Source: Actinomycetes bacterium (GTDB taxonomy: Bacteria > Actinomycetota > Actinomycetes > Propionibacteriales > Propionibacteriaceae). From it: DNA of 31,339 bases. Both the position numbers and the translations under genes were made by a program. Position 1 is the first letter of the stretch; every line of letters begins with the position of its first letter. The stretch covers positions 1 to 31,339 of the forward strand of contig JAEWOI010000041.1 of the NCBI GenBank assembly GCA_023460935.1, in the 5' to 3' direction. Below, piece after piece: positions 16,174 through 24,839 of the stretch. The notes below the pieces were generated by a model that saw nothing but the letters and a program-made list of their open reading frames with translations, was not told the DNA's origin and ran no database searches.

Positions 16174-17279
16174 CAGGAGTGGACGACGACCTCCACCCGC
16201 TGGAACTCCTTCACGTCGGTGTAGCCGGTGGTCGCCAGCGCGCGGCGCAGCGCACCGACCAGGTTCATCGTGCCGTCAGCTATGTGGGACGGTCCGAGCA
16301 CGATCTCCTCGAGGGTTCCCACCCGGGAGAACTTCACCCGCTCACCGCGGGGCAGTGTCGCGTGCCAGGCCTCCCGGCCCCAGTGGTAGCCACGGCCCGG
16401 CGCCTCGGTCGCCCTGGCCAGGGGGGAGCCGACCATGACCGCGTCCGCACCGCAGGCGATGGCCTTGGCGATGTCGCCCGACCGGCCCAGCGCGCCGTCC
16501 GCGATGACGTGCACGTAGCGGCCGCCCGACTCGTCCAGGTAGTCCCGCCGGGCCTCCGCCACGTCAGCAAGGGCGGAGGCCATCGGCACCTCCACGCCCA
16601 GCACGTTGCGGGTGCGCTTGGTCGCCTCGCCGCCGAACCCGACCAGGACGCCGGCGGCGCCGGTGCGCATCAGGTGCAGCGCGGCCTGGTAGGTGGCGCA
16701 GCCGCCGACGATCACCGGCACGTCGAGCTCGTAGATGAACTTCTTCAGGTTCAGCGGCTCGGAGACCGTGGAGACGTGCTCGGCGGAGACCGTGGTACCG
16801 CGGATCACGAAGAAGTCGACCCCCGCCTTCTCCACCACCGACGCGTACTCCGCACACGTCTGCGGGGACAGCGAGCCCGCCACCGGAACGCCGGCAGCGC
16901 GAATCTGGGCCATCCGCTCGGTGATCAGCCCGGGCTTGATCGGCTCGGCGTAGACCTGCTGCATCCGCCGGGTGGCGGCCAGCTGGTCGTCGATGTCGGC
17001 CAGTTCGGCAAGCAGCGGCTCCGGGTCGTCGTAGCGGGTCCACAGGCCCTCGAGGTTCAACACGCCGAGGCCGCCGAGGCGGCCCATGGTGATCGCCGTG
17101 TCCGGCGACATCACCGAGTCCATCGGGGCAGCGACGATCGGGAAGTCGAAGGTGAGCGCGTCGATCCGCCAGGCCAGGTTCACCTCCTCGATGCCTCGGG
17201 TGCGCCGGGTGGGCACGATGGCGATGTCGTCGAAGCTGTAGACGCCGACGGCACGCTTGGACCGGCCGATCTCGATCAT
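16173..17279 (-). CDS. GuaB3-family IMP dehydrogenase-related protein
   Basis: 368 aa, an IMPDH/GMPR-type TIM barrel without the CBS pair. It starts VGVYSFDDIAIVPTRRTR and keeps PIVAAPMDSVMSP, the glycine-rich VIADGALGRSGDIAKAIACGADAVMVGSPLA phosphate-binding loop (in three pieces) and GRGYHWG. At the place where IMPDH has GSICTTR this protein has GFGGEATKRTRNVLG, with no cysteine, so normal IMPDH chemistry through a thioimidate is not expected. GuaB3 proteins are widespread next to guaB in actinobacteria; their mycobacterial role is unsettled, and a cyanobacterial relative has been reported as a GMP reductase. GGGAG (minus, 17287-17291) precedes ATG 17279, 16 bp behind guaB. Confidence 0.9.
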   Translation of the reverse strand: MIEIGRSKRAVGVYSFDDIAIVPTRRTRGIEEVNLAWRIDALTFDFPIVAAPMDSVMSPDTAITMGRLGGLGVLNLEGLWTRYDDPEPLLAELADIDDQLAATRRMQQVYAEPIKPGLITERMAQIRAAGVPVAGSLSPQTCAEYASVVEKAGVDFFVIRGTTVSAEHVSTVSEPLNLKKFIYELDVPVIVGGCATYQAALHLMRTGAAGVLVGFGGEATKRTRNVLGVEVPMASALADVAEARRDYLDESGGRYVHVIADGALGRSGDIAKAIACGADAVMVGSPLARATEAPGRGYHWGREAWHATLPRGERVKFSRVGTLEEIVLGPSHIADGTMNLVGALRRALATTGYTDVKEFQRVEVVVHS

Positions 17280-17295
17280 GGGTGAGCTCCCTTGC

Positions 17296-18816
17296 TCAGG
17301 ACTTGGAGGAGTAGTTGGGCGCCTCGATGGTCATCTGGATGTCGTGGGGGTGCGACTCGCGCAGGCCCGCGGCGGTGATCCGGACGAACCGGCCCTTGCG
17401 GTGCAGCTCGGGGATGGTCGCAGCGCCGGTGTAGAACATCGACTGCCGCAGCCCGCCGACCAGCTGGTAGGCCACGGCCGACAGCGGCCCGCGGTAGGCC
17501 ACCTGCCCCTCGATGCCTTCGGGGATCAGCTTGTCGTCCGCTGCCACGTCGCCCTGGAAGTAGCGGTCCTTGGAGTAGGAAGCCTTGCGGCCGCGGGCGG
17601 CCATCGCACCTAGCGAACCCATGCCGCGGTACGACTTGTACTGCTTGCCGTTGATGAACACCAGCTCACCGGGGCTCTCCTCGCACCCGGCCAGCAGGGA
17701 GCCGAGCATTACCGCGTCCGCACCGGCCACGAGCGCCTTGGCGATGTCGCCGGAGTACTGCAGGCCGCCGTCGCCGATCACCGGGACGCCGGCCGGGCGG
17801 CAGGCCTGCGCTGCGTCCCAGATCGCGGTCACCTGGGGGACGCCGACCCCGGCCACCACCCGCGTGGTGCAGATCGAGCCGGGCCCGACGCCGACCTTCA
17901 CCCCGTCGGCCCCGGCCTCGACCAGGGCTGCGGCGCCGGCGTAGGTGGCCACGTTGCCGCCGATGATGTCTACCTCGGCAGCTGCCGGCTCGGCCTTCAG
18001 CCGGGCGATCATCTCCAGCACGCCGCGGGAGTGGCCGTGGGCGGTGTCGACGACGATCGCGTCCACGCCGGCGTCCACCAGCAGCATCGCCCGCTCCCAG
18101 GCGTCGCCGAAGAAGCCGACGGCTGCGCCGACCCGGAGCCTGCCCTGGGGGTCCTTGCTGGCCAGCGGGTACTTGTCGGACTTCACGAAGTCCTTAAGCG
18201 TGATCAGGCCGCGCAGCCGGCCGGCCGAATCGACCAGGGGCAGCTTCTCGATCTTGTGCCTGGCCAGCAGCGCCAGGGCCTCGTCCGGGCGGATCCCCGG
18301 CCAGCCGGTGACCAGCGGCATCGGGGTCATCACCTCGCCCACCGGCCGGTTGGGGTCGTCCTCGAACCGCATGTCGCGGTTGGTCACGATGCCGAGCAGC
18401 TTCAGGTCGGAGTCGACCACTGGCACCCCGGAGATGCGGAACTGGCCGCAGAGCTCGTCAACCTCGCCGATGGTGGCGTCGAGGGTGGTGGTGATCGGCT
18501 GGTCGATCATGCCGGCCTCGGAGCGCTTCACGCGGTCCACCTGGGTCGCCTGCTCCTCGGCCGACATGTTGCGGTGCAGGATGCCCATGCCGCCCTCGCG
18601 GGCCATCGCCACCGCCATCCGCGACTCGGTCACGGTGTCCATCGCGGAGCTCAGCAGCGGCAGGCGCACCTCGATCCGCTTGCTGATCAGGGTGGTGGTG
18701 TCGACCGCGGAGGGGATGATGTCGCTCTCGTTCGGCTGCAGCAGGACGTCGTCGAAGGTGAGTCCCAGGGCTGCGAAGGGCTCGGGTACGCCGGAAGGGG
18801 TGAGCGGACTCGACAC
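17296..18816 (-). CDS. guaB: IMP dehydrogenase
   Basis: 506 aa. Oxidises IMP to XMP, the committed step of GMP synthesis; guaA later in this window makes the next step. TFDDVLLQP and LSSAMDTVTESRMA mark the N-terminal barrel. Residues about 105-220 are a CBS pair (GEVMTPMPLVT and the preceding repeat). The catalytic loop GPGSICTTR has Cys316, with GDGGLQYSGDIAKAL and the flap YKSYRGMGSLGAM following. The start is GTG 18816: it gives the usual N-terminus, though its ribosome binding site is weak. A -10 candidate TAGACT (18869-18874, minus) would give a leader of about 46 nt. It heads an operon with guaB3, the kinase and the regulator. Confidence 0.96.
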   Translation of the reverse strand: MSSPLTPSGVPEPFAALGLTFDDVLLQPNESDIIPSAVDTTTLISKRIEVRLPLLSSAMDTVTESRMAVAMAREGGMGILHRNMSAEEQATQVDRVKRSEAGMIDQPITTTLDATIGEVDELCGQFRISGVPVVDSDLKLLGIVTNRDMRFEDDPNRPVGEVMTPMPLVTGWPGIRPDEALALLARHKIEKLPLVDSAGRLRGLITLKDFVKSDKYPLASKDPQGRLRVGAAVGFFGDAWERAMLLVDAGVDAIVVDTAHGHSRGVLEMIARLKAEPAAAEVDIIGGNVATYAGAAALVEAGADGVKVGVGPGSICTTRVVAGVGVPQVTAIWDAAQACRPAGVPVIGDGGLQYSGDIAKALVAGADAVMLGSLLAGCEESPGELVFINGKQYKSYRGMGSLGAMAARGRKASYSKDRYFQGDVAADDKLIPEGIEGQVAYRGPLSAVAYQLVGGLRQSMFYTGAATIPELHRKGRFVRITAAGLRESHPHDIQMTIEAPNYSSKS

Positions 18817-18868
18817 AGGGCACCAATCTGTCGATGGGCTCGGCGGGCAGGGCCGAGGTGGAGTGCTC

Positions 18869-18874
18869 AGTCTA
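18869..18874 (-). promoter_or_regulatory. Possible -10 for guaB
   Basis: TAGACT on the minus strand, about 52 nt before the GTG start, with no clear -35. Position is plausible for the only promoter between the epimerase stop and guaB. Confidence 0.4.
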
Positions 18875-18904
18875 TCGCCGGGCGACCGGCCGCCTCCCGG
18901 CGGC

Positions 18905-19783
18905 TCAGCCGAGCGCAGCGAGAGCCTGGGCGAGCGTCGGCTGCTCGAACTCGAACCCGGCGGCGAGCAGCCGGGCCGGGCGGACCCGCTGGCCCCAGGT
19001 GAGCGCCTCGGTGACGAACCGGCGCCCGAACAGCAGCCGCACCGCGGTCAGCGGCAGCGGAATGGCTGTCGGCCGGTGCAGGTGCGCGCCGAAGGCACGC
19101 GTGAACTCGGCGTTGCTCACCGGGTTGGGTGCGACCAGATTGACCGGCCCGGTCAGTTCCGAGGTGAGCAGGAACTCCGTGGCCCGGACGTGGTCGGAGA
19201 GGCTGATCCAGGACAGGAACTGTCGGCCGCTGGCGATCCGTCCGCCGAGCCCCAGCATGAACAGCGGCCGCTGGGCACCGAGGAAGCCGCCCTGGCGGGT
19301 GAGCACCTGCCCGGTGCGCAGCAGGGCGGTCGGCACCGGGGAGTGGCGGGCTGCGGCCTCCCAGTCCGAGACCACGTCAGCGAGGAAGCCACGGCCGGCG
19401 GGCATCGTCTCGTCCACGATCTCGGTGCCGGTGTCGCCGTAGAAGCCGACGGCGGAACCGTTGAGCAGCCGCTGGCAGCGCCCGTCGGGGGTGAGGCTGG
19501 TGACGATGGTCAGCGTCGAGGTGACCCGGGAGCGGCGCAACTCGCCGCGACGTTCCCGCGTCCACCGGGAGCCGGCGATCGGCGCCCCGGCCAGGTTCAC
19601 CACAGCGTCGACGTCATCCAGCCCGGGCCCGTCGATCCGGCCGGCGTCTGGGTCCCAGTGCCGTTGGTCGGAGGCGGTCACGCGCCCGCGTACCAGCCGC
19701 ACGACCTCGTGGCCGTTGGCGGTGAGGTGCCGGGCCAGCGCGGTGCCCAGCATCCCGGTGCTGCCGCCGATCGCTACCCGCAT
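18905..19783 (-). CDS. TIGR01777-family NAD(P)-dependent epimerase (SDR39U1-like)
   Basis: 292 aa from the chosen ATG, the normal family length. Atypical short-chain dehydrogenase with the N-terminal nucleotide-binding GGSTGMLGTALARHL, then VVNLAGAPIAGSRWT, GSAVGFYGDTG and LRTGQVLTRQGGFL, which are family hallmarks. A C-terminal DUF1731-like segment (RRFVTEALTWGQRVRPARLL, LAAGFEFEQPTLAQAL) completes it. Nine more residues are possible upstream, but ATG 19783 gives the conserved MRVAIGG start with AGGAT about 8 nt before it. Function in bacteria is poorly defined; a cell-division or envelope link has been suggested for relatives (SulA-like name) without strong proof. Confidence 0.85.
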   Translation of the reverse strand: MRVAIGGSTGMLGTALARHLTANGHEVVRLVRGRVTASDQRHWDPDAGRIDGPGLDDVDAVVNLAGAPIAGSRWTRERRGELRRSRVTSTLTIVTSLTPDGRCQRLLNGSAVGFYGDTGTEIVDETMPAGRGFLADVVSDWEAAARHSPVPTALLRTGQVLTRQGGFLGAQRPLFMLGLGGRIASGRQFLSWISLSDHVRATEFLLTSELTGPVNLVAPNPVSNAEFTRAFGAHLHRPTAIPLPLTAVRLLFGRRFVTEALTWGQRVRPARLLAAGFEFEQPTLAQALAALG

Positions 19784-19846
19784 GGGGTAGATCCTGCCAT
19801 TGCCCGGCAAGTCACCCCGGGCGGAGGACGGTTCGGTGTTCTGCGT

Positions 19847-21208
19847 TCACACCTGCCCGTGCCAGATCACGGTCTGGACGGCGTTCCAGACGCAGAAGGC
19901 GATCGCGGTACCGAACACCCAGTAGCGCTGGCGGCGGTTCAGGGGCAGCAGGGCCAGCAGGGCCAGGCTCCACGGGAGGTACCACGGGTGCAGCGCCTGC
20001 CCCAGCACCGCGATGGCGAGTGAGCCCCACGCCACGACGGCCAACGGACGGTCGGAGAACCGGAGCCCGATCCAGGCCAGCACTCCGAGCAGGATGGCCG
20101 TGCTGACCCGGCCGGCCAAGATCAGGAACCCGGTGTAGGAGCCGCCCGCCGCCTGCCAGAGCAGCGCGCCGCCCTTGCCCAGCAGGGCCAGCGGGGCAGG
20201 CGTGCCCGCAAGGCCCATCAGGTCGAGCCACTCCACCCAGCCGAAACCGAGCCCCGAGACGAGGCTGAGCGCAGCGAAGCCGCCGACGGCCACGGCCGTG
20301 ACGACAGCGGTCCGCCAGCCCAGCAGCCAGACCCGGCGGCCCGGCGGCAGGGTGGCGAGCGCTGCGGCCACGGGCAGGCCGGCCACGGCCACGACGGTGA
20401 GGCCGCCCTGCTGCTTCAAGGCCATGGCCAGCCCCACCAGCAGCGGGCCGGCCACGAAGGACGTCCACCACCCCGGCCACCTCAGCACCACCCAGATCGC
20501 AGCGAGCGACACCGCGACCATCGGGGCGTCGTTGTGACCCGCGCCCAGGAAGTGCAGCACCAGCAGCGGGTTCAGCACGCCCAGCCAGACCGCCCCCCGA
20601 CGGGGCCGCCCCAGCAGGACGGCGATGCGTGGCAGGAGGACCAGCATGGCCAGCACTGCTACGACCACGGGCACCCGCATGGCCACGATCGACCAGTACG
20701 GGTGCGCGCCGGCCGCCCACACCATCAGTTCGTGCAGCCGCAGGGCCAGCGGCGGGTAAGCCACCCCATGGCCGGCCCAGAGCGGGTCGACCAGGTAGGC
20801 GAAGGGGCCGCCGGTCGTGGCCAGCCCCACCTCGTAGGGGTTCGCGCCGGCGCCCAGCGTCCAGCCGAGGTCGGCGTACAGCACGGCGTCCGGGCTGAGC
20901 ACGGGCGGCACGAGCAGCAGCGGCAGGCTCCACAGTCCGAGCACCAAACCCGCATGCACCGGCTCGCGGTCCCGGTTGGGACGGATGTGCCACCAGGCCC
21001 AGACCAGCGCCACCGTGCCCAGCACGATCAGCACCCGGTTCAGCGGCATCGGGGCGGCCAGGCCGAGGGCGTTGACGAACTCGGAGGGCCAGCCGTCCGC
21101 CGCGAAGGAGAACTCGGGGTGGCAGCTTCCCCACGCCACCAGCACGCTGCCGACGCAACCGACCCACACCGCAGGGGAGCGGAGCCCTGCGGCCGGGGAC
21201 ACGGTCAT
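19847..21208 (-). CDS. GT-C polyprenol-phosphate-mannose mannosyltransferase, MptB-like
   Basis: 453 aa integral membrane protein with about twelve hydrophobic segments. The motifs fit the MptA/MptB branch of GT-C enzymes: SPDAVLYADLGWTLGAGANPY in the first extracytoplasmic region, GVAYPPLAL, LGAGHNDAPMVA and LGQALHPWYLPW near the C-terminus. Those enzymes extend alpha-1,6-mannan cores of lipomannan-type glycolipids on the outer face of the membrane, using polyprenol-phosphate mannose. The exact acceptor here is inferred. GAGGAG precedes ATG 21208. A -10 candidate TAGACT lies at 21242-21247 (minus). It is followed by the epimerase gene 63 bp downstream. Confidence 0.82.
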   Translation of the reverse strand: MTVSPAAGLRSPAVWVGCVGSVLVAWGSCHPEFSFAADGWPSEFVNALGLAAPMPLNRVLIVLGTVALVWAWWHIRPNRDREPVHAGLVLGLWSLPLLLVPPVLSPDAVLYADLGWTLGAGANPYEVGLATTGGPFAYLVDPLWAGHGVAYPPLALRLHELMVWAAGAHPYWSIVAMRVPVVVAVLAMLVLLPRIAVLLGRPRRGAVWLGVLNPLLVLHFLGAGHNDAPMVAVSLAAIWVVLRWPGWWTSFVAGPLLVGLAMALKQQGGLTVVAVAGLPVAAALATLPPGRRVWLLGWRTAVVTAVAVGGFAALSLVSGLGFGWVEWLDLMGLAGTPAPLALLGKGGALLWQAAGGSYTGFLILAGRVSTAILLGVLAWIGLRFSDRPLAVVAWGSLAIAVLGQALHPWYLPWSLALLALLPLNRRQRYWVFGTAIAFCVWNAVQTVIWHGQV

Positions 21209-21241
21209 GGCAGCTCCTCGGCGGGACGGGTCGGCCCGGCA

Positions 21242-21247
21242 AGTCTA
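21242..21247 (-). promoter_or_regulatory. Possible -10 for the MptB-like gene
   Basis: TAGACT on the minus strand, giving a leader of roughly 27 nt that contains the GAGGAG ribosome binding site. Confidence 0.4.
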
Positions 21248-21312
21248 GGGCGGTGACGTGCCGGCGCGGCCAGCGCGGAGCGGGACCGCGGGCGTCCTGG
21301 CCGGCGCTTCGC

Positions 21313-21318
21313 TACCTT
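21313..21318 (+). promoter_or_regulatory. -10 element of leaderless promoter for the MATE gene
   Basis: TACCTT, 6 nt, GTG 21325. No ribosome binding site lies between. Confidence 0.5.
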
Positions 21319-21324
21319 GGCCGG

Positions 21325-22665
21325 GTGCACGCCCGTTCCAGCCAGCACCGGGAGATCCTCTCCCTGGCCGTCCCGGCCTTTCTCGCGCTCGTGGCCGAGC
21401 CGCTGTTCCTGCTGGCCGACACCGCCATCGTCGGGCACCTCGGGACCGCGCCGCTCGCCGGGCTGGGAGTGGCCAGCGCGATCCTGGTGACGGCGGCGAG
21501 CATCTTCGTCTTCCTCGCCTACGCGACCACGTCCGTGGTCGCGCGGCAGGTCGGCGCCGGCCGGTTGCGGGCCGCGCTCGCAGCCGGCCTGGACGGGGTC
21601 TGGCTGGCGCTGCTGCTCGGCGTGCTGACCGCTGCGGCGGTAGGGCTGGCCGCAGCGCCGCTGTGCTCGGCCTTCGGCGCGTCCGCGGAGGTCCTCGCCC
21701 ACGCGGTCACCTACCTCGGCATCTCCAGCCTCGGCATCCCGGGGATGCTGGTGGTGCTGGCGGTCACCGGCGCGCTGCGGGGCCTGCAGGACACCCGCAC
21801 CCCGCTGGTGGCAGCGACGACGGGCTTCGGGGCGAACCTTGTGCTCAACATCTGGTTCGTGTTCGGGCTGCAGTGGGGGATCGCCGGCTCCGCGTGGGGC
21901 ACGGTGCTGGCCCAGACGGGGATGGCGGTCGGCCTGGTACTCGTCCTGCTCCGCGCGGCCAGGGCCGACTCCGTGCCGCTCGCCCCGCACCTGGGTCGGG
22001 TGCTCGCGGCCGCCGCGACGGGCGTGCCCCTGCTGGTGCGGACGCTGGCGCTACGCGCGATCATCCTGGTGACCACCTGGGTGGCCGCCGGCCTCGGTGA
22101 CGTGCCGCTGGCCGCGCACCAGGTGGCGGTGACGATCTGGACGTTCCTCGCCTTCGCGCTGGACGCCCTGGCCATCGCGGCACAGGCGCTGACCGGGAAG
22201 TCCCTTGGCGCCGGTGACGCCGCGGGTACTCGCGGCGCCACCACGACGATGGTGCGCTGGGGCCTGTGGTCGGGGGTGGCGTTGGGGGCGGCTCTGCTGG
22301 CCGTCCAGCCCTGGCTGCCGAGGCTGTTCACCCCCGATCCGGCGGTGCAGGCTGCGCTGGCAGCAGCGCTGGTCGTGGTTGCAGTGGCCACGCCGCTCTC
22401 CGGCCTGGTCTTCGTTGTGGACGGGGTGCTGATCGGTGCCGGGGACGGCCGCTGGCTGGCCGGCGCGATGGTCGCCACGCTGGTGCTCTACCTGCCGGCA
22501 GTGCTGGCGGTCAGCTGGAACACGGCTGCGCTGCGGGCGGCGGGCGCACCGGTTTCGCTGGCCGTGCTCTGGGCGGCCTTCACCATGTTCATGCTGGTCC
22601 GGTGGGGTTTCCTGCGCCACCGCGTCCGTGGTGACGCCTGGCTGGTCACCGGCGCAAGCCGCTGA
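21325..22665 (+). CDS. MATE family efflux transporter, DinF-like
   Basis: 446 aa from GTG 21325, the usual MATE size, with twelve hydrophobic segments in two related halves. The N-terminal HREILSLAVPAFLALVAEPLFLLADTAIVGHLG with PLAGLG and the second-half DVPLAAHQVAVTIWTFLAFALDALAIAAQALTGKSLG are typical of the DinF/NorM branch, which exports cationic compounds or drugs against Na+ or H+. The frame is open further upstream, but that part is polar and Arg-rich and would break the first membrane helix. The leaderless -10 spacing also supports 21325. It converges on the chorismate mutase gene with a 2-bp gap. Confidence 0.88.
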   Translation: MHARSSQHREILSLAVPAFLALVAEPLFLLADTAIVGHLGTAPLAGLGVASAILVTAASIFVFLAYATTSVVARQVGAGRLRAALAAGLDGVWLALLLGVLTAAAVGLAAAPLCSAFGASAEVLAHAVTYLGISSLGIPGMLVVLAVTGALRGLQDTRTPLVAATTGFGANLVLNIWFVFGLQWGIAGSAWGTVLAQTGMAVGLVLVLLRAARADSVPLAPHLGRVLAAAATGVPLLVRTLALRAIILVTTWVAAGLGDVPLAAHQVAVTIWTFLAFALDALAIAAQALTGKSLGAGDAAGTRGATTTMVRWGLWSGVALGAALLAVQPWLPRLFTPDPAVQAALAAALVVVAVATPLSGLVFVVDGVLIGAGDGRWLAGAMVATLVLYLPAVLAVSWNTAALRAAGAPVSLAVLWAAFTMFMLVRWGFLRHRVRGDAWLVTGASR

Positions 22666-22667
22666 GC

Positions 22668-22958
22668 TCAGGCCGGGTCGGCTGCGATGGCCTCGTGGTG
22701 CCGGACGACCTCTGCCACGACGAAGCTCAGCCACTTCTCCGCGAACTCCGGGTCGAGGTTGGCCTGGGCTGCCAGCCGGCGGAGCCGGGCGATCTGCTGG
22801 TCCTCCCGCTCGGGGTCGGCCGGCGCCAGCCCCTTAGTCCGCTTCAGCAGGCCCACCTGCTGGGTGACCTTGAACCGCTCGGCCAGCAGGCAGACGATCG
22901 CGGCGTCGAGGTTGTCGATCGAGCCGCGCAGCCGCTCGAGTTCCGGGTCGCTCTGCAC
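22668..22958 (-). CDS. AroQ-type chorismate mutase
   Basis: 96 aa, a single all-alpha AroQ domain. It rearranges chorismate to prephenate for Phe and Tyr synthesis. Recognised by ELERLRGSIDNLDAAIVCLLAERFKVTQQVGLLKR, in which the first-helix Arg, Asp and the Lys of the KR segment fit the active site, and by EREDQQIARLRRLA on the middle helix. It lacks a fused dehydratase or regulatory domain, as in other stand-alone actinobacterial mutases that work with DAHP synthase. The start is GTG, exactly 6 nt after TAAGCT. Confidence 0.88.
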   Translation of the reverse strand: MQSDPELERLRGSIDNLDAAIVCLLAERFKVTQQVGLLKRTKGLAPADPEREDQQIARLRRLAAQANLDPEFAEKWLSFVVAEVVRHHEAIAADPA

Positions 22959-22964
22959 GGGCTC

Positions 22965-22970
22965 AGCTTA
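22965..22970 (-). promoter_or_regulatory. -10 element of leaderless promoter for chorismate mutase
   Basis: TAAGCT on the minus strand, 6 nt, GTG 22958. Confidence 0.55.
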
Positions 22971-22985
22971 GGCCAACAGTCGCGG

Positions 22986-23267
22986 CTACCCGGCGGCGGG
23001 CAGTCGGCCGAAGATGCCCATGGTGGTGAGGACGTACCCGAGGGCCGCGCCCACCACCAGGCCGATGCCCGCCCGGGCGAGCACCTCGGCCTTCGGCCTG
23101 CGCACCAGCCAGGCCGCCACGGCGAGCAGCAGGCCCACCCCGCCCGCGACCAGGCCGTACACGGGCTGCATCACGTAGGCGACGAGGGCGAGCGCCAGGC
23201 CCGCAACGGTGAAGGTGGCGGCCGCGCCGGGCACCCGGGCCCCGACGTCGTAGCTCATCGGGCTCAT
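22986..23267 (-). CDS. Small three-helix membrane protein
   Basis: 93 aa, no family recognised. Hydrophobic segments at about residues 16-33, 36-55 and 65-85, with RRPKAEVLARAG between the second and third. The basic residues suggest that this loop is cytoplasmic. ATG 23267 is fixed by the -10 TAGAGT 6 nt upstream; a second Met three codons later is possible. It sits between cysE and the chorismate mutase gene on the same strand but with its own promoter. Confidence 0.6.
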   Translation of the reverse strand: MSPMSYDVGARVPGAAATFTVAGLALALVAYVMQPVYGLVAGGVGLLLAVAAWLVRRPKAEVLARAGIGLVVGAALGYVLTTMGIFGRLPAAG

Positions 23268-23273
23268 GGCCGC

Positions 23274-23279
23274 ACTCTA
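23274..23279 (-). promoter_or_regulatory. -10 element of leaderless promoter for the 22986-23267 gene
   Basis: TAGAGT on the minus strand, 6 nt, ATG 23267. Confidence 0.55.
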
Positions 23280-23307
23280 GGCGTTGTTGCGCCGACCGTC
23301 GCCCGGT

Positions 23308-23861
23308 TCAGGCGATCACGTCGCCCGGGGTCATGTTCGCCGGAATGCCGGTCACCACGGAGTTGGGCGGCACGTCCTTGACCACCAGCGCGTTCGCGCC
23401 CACCTTCGACCCGTCGCCGACGGTGATCGGGCCGATGATCTTCGCGCCGGCGCCGAGCAGCACCCGGTTGCCGATCGTCGGGTGCCGCTTGAACCGTCCC
23501 CGCGACCGGCCACCGAGGGTGACCTGGTGGTACATCAGCACGTCGTCGCCGATCTCCGCGGTCTCGCCGATCACCACGCCCATGCCGTGGTCGATGAAGA
23601 ACCGCCTGCCGATCACCGCCCCGGGGTGGATCTCGATCCCGGTCAGCCCACGCGCGACCTGCGAGATCACCCGGGCCGGTGGCCGCAGGACCGGGCTGGT
23701 CACCCAGAGCTTGTGGCACAGCCGGTGGATCCAGACCGCGTGGATGCCGGGGTAGGTGAAGGCCACCATGGCCCTGGAGTGCGCGGCCGGGTCCTCGGCC
23801 AACGCGGTGTCCAGGTCCTCCTGGATGCGCCTCCAGGCGCGGCGGAGAATGGCGTCCGGTT

Positions 23862-23865
<4 letters not shown>
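23308..23865 (-). CDS. cysE: Serine O-acetyltransferase
   Basis: 185 aa, the short CysE type without the long N-terminal helical domain of E. coli. Acetylates serine to O-acetylserine, the substrate of CysK. It shows the left-handed beta-helix hexapeptide pattern from about residue 75 on (IEIHPGAVIG, GVVIGETAEIGDDV, HPTIGNRVLLGAGAKIIG) and the catalytic His93 in FIDHGMGVVIGET. The C-terminus PANMTPGDVIA lacks the long tail that docks into CysK in enterobacteria. GTG 23865 overlaps the cysK stop as GTGA, so this is the last gene of metY-cysK-cysE. Confidence 0.93.
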
Positions 23866-24797
<932 letters not shown>

Positions 24798-24839
24798 CTC
24801 TTCTGGTTCCTGTTCCTGTTTCCGTGTTGGTAGGTGGGG

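Noticed and set aside
21253..21324. Earlier start for the MATE transporter
   Set aside because: The added segment is polar and Arg-rich before the first membrane helix, and GTG 21325 has the exact leaderless spacing to a -10 element.
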